Part shown: positions 7,722 through 18,000 of the stretch, one piece after another | Numbering within the stretch: position 1 is the stretch's first letter | How the letters are laid out: each line of letters starts with the position of its first letter | NCBI GenBank assembly: GCA_002344975.1 | Contig: DDUV01000041.1 | Location: 1-48,644, forward strand | Direction of reading: 5' to 3' | Length of the DNA: 48,644 nt | Source: Saprospiraceae bacterium UBA2329 | GTDB taxonomy: Bacteria; Bacteroidota; Bacteroidia; Chitinophagales; Saprospiraceae | The notes under the pieces: generated by a model | Databases searched by the model: none | Told to the model about the DNA's origin: nothing | What the model saw: the letters and a program-made list of their open reading frames with translations, nothing else | Program-made: the position numbers and the translations under genes

Positions 7722-9175
7722 TTCCCTCCCAGCCAATCCGAAAAAATCAACTGCACCATCGGCTCCACCAAGGCCGCAATCAATAATATGGCAATGATAT
7801 TGAGCCAAAACCCAGCCCGCACCATCTGCGCTATTTTGATATGTCCGCTCGCAAACACAATAGCATTCGGCGGAGTGGACATCGGCAGCATAAAAGCACA
7901 ACTCGCCGCCAGCGTCACCGGCATCAGCACCAAAATCGGATCAATGCCCGCGCCCGCCGCCACGCCGCCCACCACCGGCAAAAAGATCGTCACCAAAGCC
8001 ACATTCGACATCACCTCCGTGAGGTACAACGACACTGCCGTCAGCCCCAGAATCAGCAGAAAACCAACGCTTTCCAAACCAGCAAACTGATGGCCGATCA
8101 GCCCGATGATGCCCGTTTTGGCCAGCGCATCTGCCAAGCTCAGCCCGCCGCCGAACAACAGCAAAATGCCCCAGGGCAGGTGCTGCGTATCGCGCCAGTC
8201 CAACAAAAATTTTCCTTTTCCGAAATCAAGTGGGTACAAAAACAGCGTCGTTGCCCCCATCAGGGCGATGCCTTCGTCCGACAGTTTCAGACCGGGAATG
8301 GCCTTGTTCAGCAGGCCGCCGAACATCCACAGCAGCGCCGTTCCCGCAAAGACCGCCAATGCGCCCACTTCGCCTTTGCTCATCCGGCCCAATTCATTCA
8401 GTTCCTGCCGGATGAGCTCCCGCCCGCCTTCAAACCTGCCTAATTTATTGGGGTACAATATTTTGACCAATATAAAATAAGTGATAAACAACAACAGCAT
8501 CGCAAACGGAAAGCCCGCCAGCATCCACTGCCCAAACCCTATTTCGTAATCGTACTGGTCGCGCACAAAGCCCTTCAGCACCACATTGGGCGGCGTACCT
8601 ATGATGGTAGCCATCCCGCCTATGCTGGCACAATAAGCTATGCCCAGCATCATGGCCAATGCAAAATTGCGAATGCGCGGGTCGTTGCGCTCCCCCATAT
8701 TTTTCGTCAGCAAATCAATCACCGATACCGCAATGGGCAGCATCATCACCGCCGTAGCCGTATTGCTGATCCACATGCTCAAAAAGCCGGTGGCCAGCAT
8801 AAAACCCAGCAAAATACCATTGGCATTCGTTCCCGTCAATCGTATGATATTCAAGGCAATGCGCCGGTGCAGGTTCCACTTCTCCATCGCCAGCGCCACC
8901 ATAAAACCGCCCATGAACAAAAACACCACCGGGTTGGAATACGGCGCCGCAGATTCCTTCACACTGCCCACTCCCAGCAACGGCAGGCAAACAATGGGCA
9001 GCAGCGAGGTCACCGGAATCGGCACCGCCTCCGTCACCCACCATACAATCATCAGCACGGCCATCGCCAGCACTTTCCAAGCTTCGGGTTGCAGCGCCTC
9101 CGGTTTCGGCAGCAGCAGCATCAGGGCCATCAGGGCCGGGCCTGTCCACAGGCCTATTTTTTTCAAGGTGTCCAT
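7718..9175 (-). CDS. DASS/SLC13-family sodium:carboxylate symporter
   Basis: A 485-residue polytopic membrane protein of the divalent anion:sodium symporter family. Family members import dicarboxylates (e.g. succinate), and some import sulfate or citrate. The first sodium/substrate hairpin shows MWISNTATAVMMLP with the Ser-Asn-Thr signature. The second repeat has TEVMSNVALVTIFLP, with SNV instead of SNT. EAVPIPVTSLLP near the N terminus is also typical. The ATG at 9175 is chosen because upstream codons give a charged, unlikely extension. The gene stands alone, with no linked regulator. Its stop codon lies inside repeat element B. Substrate is not predictable beyond small anionic metabolites. 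Confidence 0.93.
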   Translation of the reverse strand: MDTLKKIGLWTGPALMALMLLLPKPEALQPEAWKVLAMAVLMIVWWVTEAVPIPVTSLLPIVCLPLLGVGSVKESAAPYSNPVVFLFMGGFMVALAMEKWNLHRRIALNIIRLTGTNANGILLGFMLATGFLSMWISNTATAVMMLPIAVSVIDLLTKNMGERNDPRIRNFALAMMLGIAYCASIGGMATIIGTPPNVVLKGFVRDQYDYEIGFGQWMLAGFPFAMLLLFITYFILVKILYPNKLGRFEGGRELIRQELNELGRMSKGEVGALAVFAGTALLWMFGGLLNKAIPGLKLSDEGIALMGATTLFLYPLDFGKGKFLLDWRDTQHLPWGILLLFGGGLSLADALAKTGIIGLIGHQFAGLESVGFLLILGLTAVSLYLTEVMSNVALVTIFLPVVGGVAAGAGIDPILVLMPVTLAASCAFMLPMSTPPNAIVFASGHIKIAQMVRAGFWLNIIAILLIAALVEPMVQLIFSDWLGGK

Positions 9176-9227
9176 AATGCGGTAAATGTAAAGACTTTTG
9201 TTGATTTGGGCGCCCCGGCCACTCTCC

Positions 9228-9255
9228 AACCTCCCCCAGCCCCTCCAAAGGAGGG
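9228..9255. repeat. CCTCC/GGAGG palindromic intergenic motif
   Basis: A pyrimidine-rich stretch ends in ccctccaaaggaggg (9241-9255), a perfect 6-bp stem with an AAA loop. It lies in the divergent spacer between the carboxylate transporter and the membrane protein at 9401. A second inverted repeat, ACCGGCTGC with GCAGCCGGT (9290-9298 and 9320-9328), lies beside it. Similar CCTCC-AAA-GGAGG motifs are, to my recollection, common between Bacteroidota genes; function unknown. Confidence 0.5.
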
Positions 9256-9400
9256 TAGCCACAGGCGGGCCGTCGGGTCATTCGCTCTTACCGGCTGCTG
9301 CTCTCCCTCTATCTCCCCCGCAGCCGGTACCGCTACTGCCCCTGGCGCATGGCCTCACTAAACACAACCACATTTTCCTCTCCTGCGTTCTTTGCACATC

Positions 9401-10243
9401 ATGCGCACGCTATCACGCCAACACAGCTTCCTGTTCCTGCTGCAAACCGCCGCTTTCCTCACCTTAGCCGGATACGCCTGGCTATCCTGGACCGGCCAAT
9501 CGCCGCTGTCCGTACTGTTTTGGAACGAACAATGGCTGCGTGGCGCAGTGGGCAGCTTGTCCGGTATGTCCTGGGAAGCCTATCTCGCATCTCCGGCCAC
9601 ATCCCGTTTTTGGAGCGGGGTAGAGTGGGGGATGGGCCTGGCCCTCTCACTGGCGGCTGTGTCCGCATGGATCGCCCAAGCCAAGCCCCGACTGGCGGCT
9701 CCTTTTCTGCTCTTCGGCTTTCTCCTTGTGTTGTTGTTCTCCATCCTCTACGGTTTCGACAAAATATTTTTTTGGGTGCAGATGCCCGAATATGCCCTGC
9801 AATGGGGCGCCCCGCTGTTTTTGGCAGTCTGGCTGTCGGCGAAAATCCAAACGCGTGTTGTGTGGGGCCTGCGCATAGTGGCCGCCGTTACTTTCGCCGC
9901 GCATGGCTTGTATGCGCTGAACATAGCGCCGCGCCCCGGCAGTTTCATCGAAATGACGATGAGCATTTTGCACGTCTCGCAAAGCACCGCAGGGCATATT
10001 CTTACGGTGGCGGGTGCATTGGATTGGGCGGCAGCCTTATTGATTTTGCTCCCATTTCCCCGATGGCAAAAAGCTGCGCTCATCTATATGGTGCTCTGGG
10101 GATTGCTCACCACGCTCGCTCGATGGGCGGCGTATGTACATTTTGACCTGCCCTGGTGGCCCCAAACCTTCTTGGCCTGGACCCCCGAAGTACTGATCCG
10201 AACGCCTCATTTCCTCATTCCGCTGGCTTTGCTCCGCCGTTGA
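9401..10243 (+). CDS. Unrecognised multi-pass membrane protein
   Basis: A 280-residue very hydrophobic protein with about seven or eight predicted membrane spans and many Trp/Leu/Ala residues. I do not recognise the family. Short charged loops (e.g. SAKIQTR) and an aromatic-rich C terminus (HFDLPWWPQTFLAW) are visible, with no obvious catalytic motif. The ATG at 9401 is preferred to an in-frame TTG nine bases upstream. It is divergent from the carboxylate transporter and followed by about 170 bases without a gene, so it appears to be monocistronic. A DoxX-like or uncharacterised integral membrane family is possible but unproven. Confidence 0.75.
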   Translation: MRTLSRQHSFLFLLQTAAFLTLAGYAWLSWTGQSPLSVLFWNEQWLRGAVGSLSGMSWEAYLASPATSRFWSGVEWGMGLALSLAAVSAWIAQAKPRLAAPFLLFGFLLVLLFSILYGFDKIFFWVQMPEYALQWGAPLFLAVWLSAKIQTRVVWGLRIVAAVTFAAHGLYALNIAPRPGSFIEMTMSILHVSQSTAGHILTVAGALDWAAALLILLPFPRWQKAALIYMVLWGLLTTLARWAAYVHFDLPWWPQTFLAWTPEVLIRTPHFLIPLALLRR

Positions 10244-10415
10244 TAACGCCCTGCAGGTTGTTTTCTCGGCATAGCATCAGGTTCACTTACTCAGACAAAA
10301 TTTTCCAGCCAGAAAGTGTTGTTGTTTCAAAAAAACTGCCCAGGCAGATATGGAATAGACCTCGCTTGGCGAATCTTGATAGCTGAACAGGGTAGGGGAG
10401 AGCGGGCAGGAATTT

Positions 10416-11312
10416 TTACCTCACAAATACAAAATTATCAGAATCCGTTTTGCGGTCGGCAAGCCAGGTATCCCAATGTTCACAAGCTTGTAGCTCGCCG
10501 GCAGCATCAGGCACGAACACCCGATAGCCATGCTCCAGCATCCATTGCACCGCCTGACGATGCCCCGGACCGCCGAGAAATTCCATCGCAACCACAGGAA
10601 AAACCCCTTGAAGAAACATGCCTTTCAGCCCCTGCAATACCTCGTGCTCTGCGCCTTCCACGTCTATTTTGATAAAACGGGGAATGGCTTGACACGCTGC
10701 GAAAAACGTGTCCAAACGGGTAGAGGTCAATGTAGTTTTTCGACCTTGCAAATGATCGGGCACTGAATCGGGGCGGGTCGTATTGTATTCCGAAAAAAGC
10801 GTGGGAAATTCCCAGAAATCGCAGGAGCCGTCAATGGTGCCCACCAACAGCCGATGCGCTTCTATCTGCCTGAAAACCTGTGCATTGTTTCGGAGTGCCG
10901 CATGGGTAGCGCTGCCGGGTTCAAACGACCAAATGCGCCCCTCCGGCCCGACGAGATGAGCCGCCAGCAAAGAAAAATAACCAAAATGCGCCCCCACATC
11001 CGCAACGTAATCGCCTTTTTGAAGGAAGCGTATAAAAAAACGAGCCAGCCTCAATTCGGAATCATGGGTTTTGCAGCCCAGCAAAAACAAATCCATCCCG
11101 GCAGGCAATTGTACCCCCATCGGGACTCCGAAAAAGGTGAGGCATTGCCGGTTCCAGGGCCGTTTGAGCAGCGGATAAAGAAGGTGGCGAAAAGCAATGG
11201 CGCTCAGATAGCGAAACGGGCGGTGCAACAGGCGCGCCCACTTGGAGCTTTCTGCCAGTGCAGCGGCTTGATCTAATGCGAGCAAGAGTGGGCGTTTGTC
11301 TTCAGGCAGCAT
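10416..11312 (-). CDS. FkbM-family SAM-dependent methyltransferase
   Basis: A 298-residue protein with a C-terminal FkbM-type methyltransferase domain. The SAM-binding motif is VADVGAHFGYFSLL (~103-116), an acidic loop SFEPG follows, and KIDVEGAEHEVL (215-226) is the hallmark of the FkbM family. The first ~95 residues are basic and helical. FkbM enzymes O-methylate sugars, lipids or natural products. Here the gene overlaps by 11 bases the end of an O-antigen-ligase-like gene on the same strand, so translational coupling and a role in surface polysaccharide modification are inferred. Substrate unknown. Confidence 0.92.
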   Translation of the reverse strand: MLPEDKRPLLLALDQAAALAESSKWARLLHRPFRYLSAIAFRHLLYPLLKRPWNRQCLTFFGVPMGVQLPAGMDLFLLGCKTHDSELRLARFFIRFLQKGDYVADVGAHFGYFSLLAAHLVGPEGRIWSFEPGSATHAALRNNAQVFRQIEAHRLLVGTIDGSCDFWEFPTLFSEYNTTRPDSVPDHLQGRKTTLTSTRLDTFFAACQAIPRFIKIDVEGAEHEVLQGLKGMFLQGVFPVVAMEFLGGPGHRQAVQWMLEHGYRVFVPDAAGELQACEHWDTWLADRKTDSDNFVFVR

Positions 11313-12771
11313 CGTTTTTCAGGGCGTTTTGTCGCCGGTCGGTAATATCCAATTGTACCAACATGGCCATATTAATAAAGAAAAACGATCCGATTTTGTC
11401 GGTTTCAATCAAATCGTTGATGACGCAAAGTATAAGAATGGAGATAAACGACAGCATGGTTGCCATCACCGCCTGCCGGGTTTGCCGGTCCCGAACCCTG
11501 TGGTACAGTTGCTCGCCATAGACCAGCGCGGCAAAAGACATCAGCAGGAAAAACAGCAGTCCGGGCAGCCCTTGCTCCACAGAAATCATCAGATAGTAGC
11601 AGTGTATGCCCGATTGTTCGGGATTGTGGCTCACATAAGTGCGAAAACTCGAAACGGTATATGCTTTGTATTGCTCCAGAAAATTGCCCGGCCCGAATCC
11701 CGTCAGCGGCCGTTCGCCCACCATGTAAAAGCCTGCAATCCAGCGGTAAAAACGCTCCATAGTGGAAATATCTTCGCCCTGCGCAGTGGCCTCCAACAGG
11801 TTGTCGAAGCGGGTATGGCTGATGGTTTTTTCGTATTGCGGGGCAAAGTCTAAATAGGTGTTTTGTGAACTCATCCAACCCAAGCCGGCCACTACTACCA
11901 CTGCCGCAATCAAAATAGCCGGTTTTATCAACTTTAAACGGATAACCCAATACGCTGCCACCGACAATAATACGGCTCCCATGGCTGCACGCGTGTAAGA
12001 CAACTGTATGGCGATCAATAAAATAACAGTGGATGCTGCGATGATGATATATACGAGGCTCTTGGCGGGATACCATTGCCGCACAAACCACACAAATGGA
12101 ATAAACACCGCCATGATGGCCGCATACGACACATGATTGCGATAAAACGGAGAGAGCACCCGATAAACATCCTCAAAAGAAAAACCATAAGTGGAGTGCC
12201 GTATCAATACCACTACTACCGTCAGTATCAGCGTAATGAAGACCGCCCAAAAGAAACGGCGCACGTCTTCTGCATCCCGTATCATATAGCCGGTGAGAAA
12301 GTAAAAGGTGACGATGTACCAGCTTTTGGCAAGGAAAAATTTGAGCGAAATAAACGGATCGGCAGAACTGAGCATGGGAACCACCATCCAACCCCAATGC
12401 AACAGCAACAACAATGTGACCGGATGCTTCAGAAAATCGGCCTTCACCGCGCTCCGATGCCGAAACCAGAACAACAGAAACAGCAACATCAGCCCCACGG
12501 TGAGCGGCTCGGTGGGCAGGTCGGTGCCAAAACCGTTGGGGAGCACTACCTCCGTTGAGAGCGGAATAGAAAAAAGCAGCAGATAATAGATTTTTCTAAA
12601 ATCAACCACCGCCAGATATCCCAGCAACAGCACCGCCGGAAAGCCCGCCAGAAAGTACATTTCGGTATAAACAGCCCCGAAAACCGATGCCAGTACGATA
12701 CATGCAAAAACTCCGAACAGCAGTAGCTCTGACGGAATGAAGGAAAATGAAGATGGGATGTTTTTGCTCAT
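11302..12771 (-). CDS. O-antigen ligase/Wzy-like polysaccharide membrane enzyme
   Basis: A 489-residue inner-membrane protein with about a dozen predicted spans and the arrangement of the O-antigen ligase/polymerase superfamily (PF04932 type). A central polar loop (about 335-400) has ERFYRWIAGFYMVGERPLTGFGPGNF and later SGIHCYYLMISVEQGLPGLL. The GxGPGNF and H-x-n-YL..E.G patterns are typical of this superfamily. It probably transfers or polymerises undecaprenyl-linked glycans at the periplasmic face. It starts an operon with the overlapping FkbM methyltransferase. Ligase versus polymerase cannot be decided from sequence alone. Confidence 0.88.
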   Translation of the reverse strand: MSKNIPSSFSFIPSELLLFGVFACIVLASVFGAVYTEMYFLAGFPAVLLLGYLAVVDFRKIYYLLLFSIPLSTEVVLPNGFGTDLPTEPLTVGLMLLFLLFWFRHRSAVKADFLKHPVTLLLLLHWGWMVVPMLSSADPFISLKFFLAKSWYIVTFYFLTGYMIRDAEDVRRFFWAVFITLILTVVVVLIRHSTYGFSFEDVYRVLSPFYRNHVSYAAIMAVFIPFVWFVRQWYPAKSLVYIIIAASTVILLIAIQLSYTRAAMGAVLLSVAAYWVIRLKLIKPAILIAAVVVVAGLGWMSSQNTYLDFAPQYEKTISHTRFDNLLEATAQGEDISTMERFYRWIAGFYMVGERPLTGFGPGNFLEQYKAYTVSSFRTYVSHNPEQSGIHCYYLMISVEQGLPGLLFFLLMSFAALVYGEQLYHRVRDRQTRQAVMATMLSFISILILCVINDLIETDKIGSFFFINMAMLVQLDITDRRQNALKNDAA

Positions 12772-12778
12772 CTGGCCG

Positions 12779-12786
12779 CAAATTTA
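12779..12786 (-). promoter_or_regulatory. -7 box of the O-antigen ligase-like/FkbM operon
   Basis: TAAATTTG on the minus strand exactly fits TAnnTTTG and is 8 bases upstream of the ATG at 12771, implying a very short or absent leader. The divergent oxidoreductase gene starts at 12867. Confidence 0.5.
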
Positions 12787-12866
12787 GAAATGTTTCTCTT
12801 TGATAATATTTGTCATTGCTTATCGGACAAGGTTTCTTCTTATTTGCAGTATTAAACATAGGGGCC

Positions 12867-13985
12867 ATGAAACAAATACTCATCATCGGCGGATACGGAA
12901 ATGCCGGACGTCAAATCGCTCAATTACTGTTGCAGGCTCGTAGCGATACAAACATTGTCATTGCAGGCAGAAACGAGGAGCGCGCACGGCAATGCGCAGA
13001 CGCTCTTCGGGCGGTATTTCCCGAAAGAGGAGTTCAGGCTGCCCGTCTGGATATTCTGGACAGCGCCCATTTGTTCCGATTGGTTTCGGAGGCAGATTTT
13101 GTCGTCAATGCTTCCGGCACGCCGCTGCTGATGGAAACATTCATTCAGGCATTGCTCCAAACCGGCAAAGATGGATTGGACACTCAACTCTCAACCTCTG
13201 CAAAACACAGGGTTCTGGAAAAGTATGCCGAGCAATTAAAAACAGCGGGTATTTGTTACATCACAGACGGCGGCTTTCACCCCGGAGTGCCGGGCGCTTT
13301 GGTGCGGTATGCGGCTTTGAAAATGGAGCGTCTTGAAAAAGCCAATATTTACAGTGCCATGAAGGTAAATTGGAGGAGCTTCGAGTTGTCAAAAGAAACT
13401 TGGGAGGAGTTTATGGGCGAATTTTCAGACTACCGAACCGAATGCTGCCGCGACGGAAAATGGCAGAAGACCGGTTCAATGGAGTATTTTTCCTACAATT
13501 TCGGCCCGCCGTTCGGCAAACAAAATTGTATGCCGATGCACCTGCCTGAAATGGAAGCTTTGCCGAAGTTGCTGCCGGGTTTGCGGGAAACCGGATTTTT
13601 TGTCGGCGGCTTCAATCCGATCACCGATTATCTTATTTTACCTGTTGTGATGATGATGTTGAAGTATCTGCCGAAAGGCTTCTGGAAATATGCCGCCAGC
13701 TTGTTTCGGTGGGGAATCAACCAGACGAAGCCGCCGTATGGCATCATGTTGGCTGCTGATTGTGTTGGTTATGAAGGAAATACAAGGCGAGAGGGAACCA
13801 TCACACTTTTTCATGAAGACGCATATATAATGACCGCCGCGCCGGTAGTCGCTTGTCTGGAACAATATTTTGAGGCAGAAAACAAGCGCCCCGGTGTGTG
13901 GTTGCAAGCCGATTTTGTGGAGCCGTTGGAGTATATCACTCGCTTGAAATCATTGGGCATCAGAGTGGAAGATAAATTGATTTGA
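12867..13985 (+). CDS. Saccharopine dehydrogenase-like NAD(P)-dependent oxidoreductase
   Basis: A 372-residue protein with an N-terminal Rossmann fold (ILIIGGYGNAGRQIA, a GxGxxG-type loop, then VIAGRNEERA) of the saccharopine dehydrogenase-like family. The NASGTP and DGGFHPGVPG motifs fit that family. The C-terminal half has no recognised catalytic signature and includes hydrophobic stretches (LILPVVMMMLKYLPKGFWKY). The ATG at 12867 directly begins the Rossmann strand; an in-frame upstream start adds an implausible hydrophobic leader. It ends 2 bases before the stop of the convergent phosphodiesterase gene. Family members act on diverse substrates, so lysine biosynthesis should not be assumed. 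Confidence 0.88.
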   Translation: MKQILIIGGYGNAGRQIAQLLLQARSDTNIVIAGRNEERARQCADALRAVFPERGVQAARLDILDSAHLFRLVSEADFVVNASGTPLLMETFIQALLQTGKDGLDTQLSTSAKHRVLEKYAEQLKTAGICYITDGGFHPGVPGALVRYAALKMERLEKANIYSAMKVNWRSFELSKETWEEFMGEFSDYRTECCRDGKWQKTGSMEYFSYNFGPPFGKQNCMPMHLPEMEALPKLLPGLRETGFFVGGFNPITDYLILPVVMMMLKYLPKGFWKYAASLFRWGINQTKPPYGIMLAADCVGYEGNTRREGTITLFHEDAYIMTAAPVVACLEQYFEAENKRPGVWLQADFVEPLEYITRLKSLGIRVEDKLI

Positions 13986-13987
13986 CA

Positions 13988-14842
13988 TTACTCCCCCTCC
14001 ATAATCGCCTGCCAGGCCTCCACCGGTCGGTCGGTGGACAATATCACAGCGCCACGAGCAATGAACTCCAGATAAACCCGATTGCCTTTTGCCAGGGCCA
14101 TGTTGTCTAAGTTGCCCATAGTACCCAATATGGTGGGAATATTCAGTGCTTTGAGCTTGTCGTACAGTTCGGGGCTTGGCTCGCGGGTACCCACAAAAGC
14201 AACGAGACGGTCGGCAGGTATGCCGGTACCCAACACGCGGTCGGCTTCTTCTACACTGCGCATATTGGCGGAGATGAGGATGTCGGGTTTGAGGGTATAT
14301 ACTTGCAGCGCATCTGCCGCTGTGTAAGTAATGATGACGGATTGGCGCTCCATTTTGTACCTTTCCACCTGTTGAATGACTTTTTCAAAAGGCACATTCC
14401 GCTTCACGTCTATGGTGAAAATGGCGCCGCGCCGGGCAGCCCATTCCAGCGCATCTGCCAGCAGAGGGATCGAGAATCCGGTATCGGTACTATCTCTGTT
14501 TTTGAGCTTCAAGTCTTTCACTTGTTCCCAGGTATGGGCCGCCACTGCGCCTGCTCCGGTAGTGGTGCGGTGCAGCGTATTGTCATGCAGGATGATGAGT
14601 ACGCTGTCGGCAGTCATTTCCACGTCCAATTCAATGATGGCGGGTATTTGGGAAAGCAGATGCTCAAAAGTTTCGAGGCAGTTTTCGGGGTAAGCCGCGA
14701 AATTCATGCCGCCCCGGTGCGCGCTGATATGCGGCCCCTTGCGCAAAAAGGCAATCAGGCTGGAGTCGGCATCGGGCAACTGAGCATGGGCGTGGAGAAT
14801 AGCTGCAAAAGCAATGACAGTAAGGAGGAGGACGCGTTTCAT
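13988..14842 (-). CDS. Glycerophosphodiester phosphodiesterase family protein
   Basis: A 284-residue exported enzyme. The start at 14842 gives a signal peptide (MKRVLLLTVIAFAAILHAHAQ). Mature residues show SAHRGG (first metal/catalytic His), ENCLETF, the ELDVEMTAD metal ligands and LHDNTLHRTT (second catalytic His), all diagnostic of the GDPD TIM barrel. It probably hydrolyses glycerophosphodiesters in the periplasm. The gene is convergent with the oxidoreductase gene (2-base gap) and divergent from the Oar-like receptor. A -7-like TATTTTCG (14869-14876, minus) lies upstream. Confidence 0.93.
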   Translation of the reverse strand: MKRVLLLTVIAFAAILHAHAQLPDADSSLIAFLRKGPHISAHRGGMNFAAYPENCLETFEHLLSQIPAIIELDVEMTADSVLIILHDNTLHRTTTGAGAVAAHTWEQVKDLKLKNRDSTDTGFSIPLLADALEWAARRGAIFTIDVKRNVPFEKVIQQVERYKMERQSVIITYTAADALQVYTLKPDILISANMRSVEEADRVLGTGIPADRLVAFVGTREPSPELYDKLKALNIPTILGTMGNLDNMALAKGNRVYLEFIARGAVILSTDRPVEAWQAIMEGE

Positions 14843-14964
14843 TTTATACCAATTGGTGACTGATTCAACGAAAATACAGGGGGGAGGCGGTGTGTAAACG
14901 AGCTGGATTTCCAAAGGCTGGAGTGAAAACGTGAAAAATTCATATTCGGTTTACAATCTCTGCT

Positions 14965-14972
14965 TACCTTTG
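14965..14972 (+). promoter_or_regulatory. -7 box of the Oar-like receptor gene
   Basis: TACCTTTG followed by C exactly matches TAnnTTTG and lies 50 bases before the ATG at 15023. The -33 region at the expected distance (ATTCGG) is a poor match to TTTG. Confidence 0.6.
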
Positions 14973-15022
14973 CACTTGTTAAGAAACGTTAACACTTTCT
15001 CTCTTTAACAAAAATCCATTTT

Positions 15023-18000
15023 ATGAGAAGCATTCTACAGAACGCAGTCAGAGGGGTACTCGGTATCGCTTTGACGGTTGCCATGCTTGTGGGCTTTTCC
15101 ACGCAGGCTCATGCTCAGGTTACCACCTCTTCGATGGGGGGTAAAATTACCGACGACAAAGGCGAAGCGCTCATCGGCGCTACGGTTTTGGCAACACACG
15201 TTCCATCCGGTACGCGGTATGGCACAACCACAGGGGTTGACGGCACATACTACATTTCCAGTATGAGAAGTGGCGGGCCATACAAAGTCGAAGTGTCCTA
15301 CACGGGATATGCAGCTTCTGTTGCCGAAAACATCACGTTGTTGTTGGGGCAGACTTACGCATTGGATCGGACTCTTAGTGAGACGGCGGTTGATCTCACC
15401 GGAATTGAGGTGTATGCAACAAGGAGCAACATTTTGAATTCCAACAGAACCGGCGCGGCTACGAACATCAACTCTGCGCAGATCAACACATTGCCGACGA
15501 TTTCAAGAAGTATCAACGACTTTGTTCGCCTTACTCCTCAGGCACAGGCGGGCAACGGTTTTGCTGGTCGGGACGGACGCTACAACAATGTGCAGATTGA
15601 CGGCGCTAACTTCAACAACAACTTTGGCCTGAGCAGCGCTTCTTTGCCTGGTGGTGGTTCGCAGCCGATTTCTCTTGATGCCATTGAAGAAATTCAGGTA
15701 AACGTGGCTCCTTACGACGTTCGCCAAACCAGCTTTACTGGAGCAGGTATCAATGCAGTTACCCGTGCAGGTACCAATACCTTGCACGGCTCAGCGTACT
15801 ACTTCTTCCGCAATCAGAATTTTATTGGCACGAAAGTAGCTTCTGATACATTGCCCGCCTTGGCTGAATCTGCATCCAAAACTATCGGCGCCCGCCTTGC
15901 CGGCCCGATCATCAAGGACAAACTGTTCTTTTTTGTGAATGGAGAATACGAAGACAATGTTCGGCCAGGTATCAATATTGTTCCGAGCGCTCCCGGAAGA
16001 TCCGGTCCCAACGTTTCGAGAACTACCGTAGCCGACATGACCCGTGTGAGCAGTTTCCTGCAGGACACTTATGGTTATGATCCCGGCGCCATTGAAAACT
16101 ATGCGAACAACTTCACAACGGCCAATTTTAAAGCACTTGCCCGTTTGGACTGGAACATCAACGACAACCACAAATTTTCTTTGAGGTACAACCAAATGAT
16201 TGCTACCGACGATCAGGTAGTCAACGGCACCAGTGCTCCCAACCCGCGCTCTTCGTCCAATCGCGTCAGCTTGAACTCTTTTGCTTTTGAAAATGCCAAT
16301 TATGGTTTTGAGAACAGCGTACGTTCGCTGGCTGCCGAATTGAATTCCAAGTTCGGCAATAAGATTTCCAACCAGTTGTTGGTCACTTATACACGCATTC
16401 AGGACAAGCGCACGTCCAAATCTACTCCGTTCCCGTTTGTGGACATTAAGAAAGATGGAGACTCTTATCTCAGTTTTGGGTATGAGTTGTTCTCATGGAA
16501 AAACGACGTTATCAACAAAGTTACGACTATTACCGACAACGTGTCCATCAATCTTGGCAAACACAATATCACTGCCGGCGCCAGTTTCGATTACCTGACT
16601 TTCGGCAACTCATTCCAGCGTTACGGCACCAGCTATTATCGCTATGATTCTTTGCAGCAATTCCTGGCTAATCAGACTCCTTCTGCATTTGCAATTACCT
16701 ACTCGTTCCTGCCTGGCGGCGAAGACCCCTATGCAGAACTGAGCTTCGGTTTGGCTGGTCTTTACCTTCAGGATGAGTATCGTTTCAGCGATCGCTTTAA
16801 GCTTACCGGCGGTGTTCGCGTTGACCTCCCGCTGTATTTGAATGACTTGATTTCCAATCCTGCTGTTTCTGCACTGAACTTTGCAGACGAAGCTGGAAAT
16901 GAAAACAATAAGTTGGACGTAGGCAACTGGCCTAAAGTGCGTCCGCTGATCTCTCCACGTGTAGGCTTTTATTATGACATCTCCGGCGACAGAAAGATTC
17001 AGTTGAGAGGCGGTACGGGCATCTTCACTGGTCGTGTGCCTTTTGTTTGGTTTACCAACCAGCCTACCAACTCCGGTATGCTGCAAAACACGATTGAACT
17101 GGTAGGTTCTGCTGTTTCTGCAGCGGGCATTACATCATTCAATGCCGATCCAAGCGCCTATGTGGGCAACTTCCCGCAAAATGCAGGTACTACTGCTCCT
17201 GGCTCTATTGCTGCTATTGACGAAGACTTCAAAATGCCGCAGGTTTGGCGCTCCAATCTCGCTTTTGATGTTCAATTGCCCAAGGGGCTGGTACTCTCTT
17301 TGGAAGGCTTGTACACAAAAGACTTGGTTGCTATTTACCAATACAATGCTAACCAAAAAGCTCCTGTTGGAACAATGAATGCATACAACGGCTTGGATAC
17401 CCGTCCGTTCTTCGGCGCCAACAATGCTACCCGCCGTGTTAATGCCTCAATGAGCGAAGCAATGGTATTGTCCAATACTGACCGTGGAAATTCTCTGGCG
17501 CTGACGGCTTCTATCTCGAAGGAATTCAGCAAGGGTTTGTTTGCCAACGTAGCTTATACTTATACCGAAGCGAATGAAGTGACCAGCAATCCGGGATCAC
17601 AGGCTGCTTCCGCATGGTCCAACAACTTGTCGGTAAGAGGCCACAACGATCTGGATTTAGCGCCTTCTCAATTTGCCGTGCCTCACCGTGTGATGGGTGC
17701 GCTTTCTTATCGCATTGAGTACTTGAAGATGTTGGCTACTACAGTTTCTTTGTTCTTCGAAGGAAGCCATCAGGGTCGTTTCTCTTACCGCTATTCTGCC
17801 GACTTCAACCGCGACGGCATCAACGGCGACCTGATCTTTATTCCCAACAGCCCGTCCGACATCACATTCACCAACGTGACTGGTTTCACTGCTCAACAGC
17901 AGAGCGAGGCTTTCTTCAAGTACATCGAACAGGATGAGTACCTGAATGCCAACAAGGGTAAGTATGCCGAGCGCAACGGCGCCCTCCGTCCCTGGAGAAA

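Noticed and set aside
7530..8090. A 186-residue plus-strand frame starting in element B
   Set aside because: It runs antisense through the end of the carboxylate transporter gene and is a repeat-plus-shadow translation.
12867..13985. Lysine-biosynthesis saccharopine dehydrogenase
   Set aside because: Only the Rossmann fold and general family motifs match; no neighbouring lysine genes support that role.
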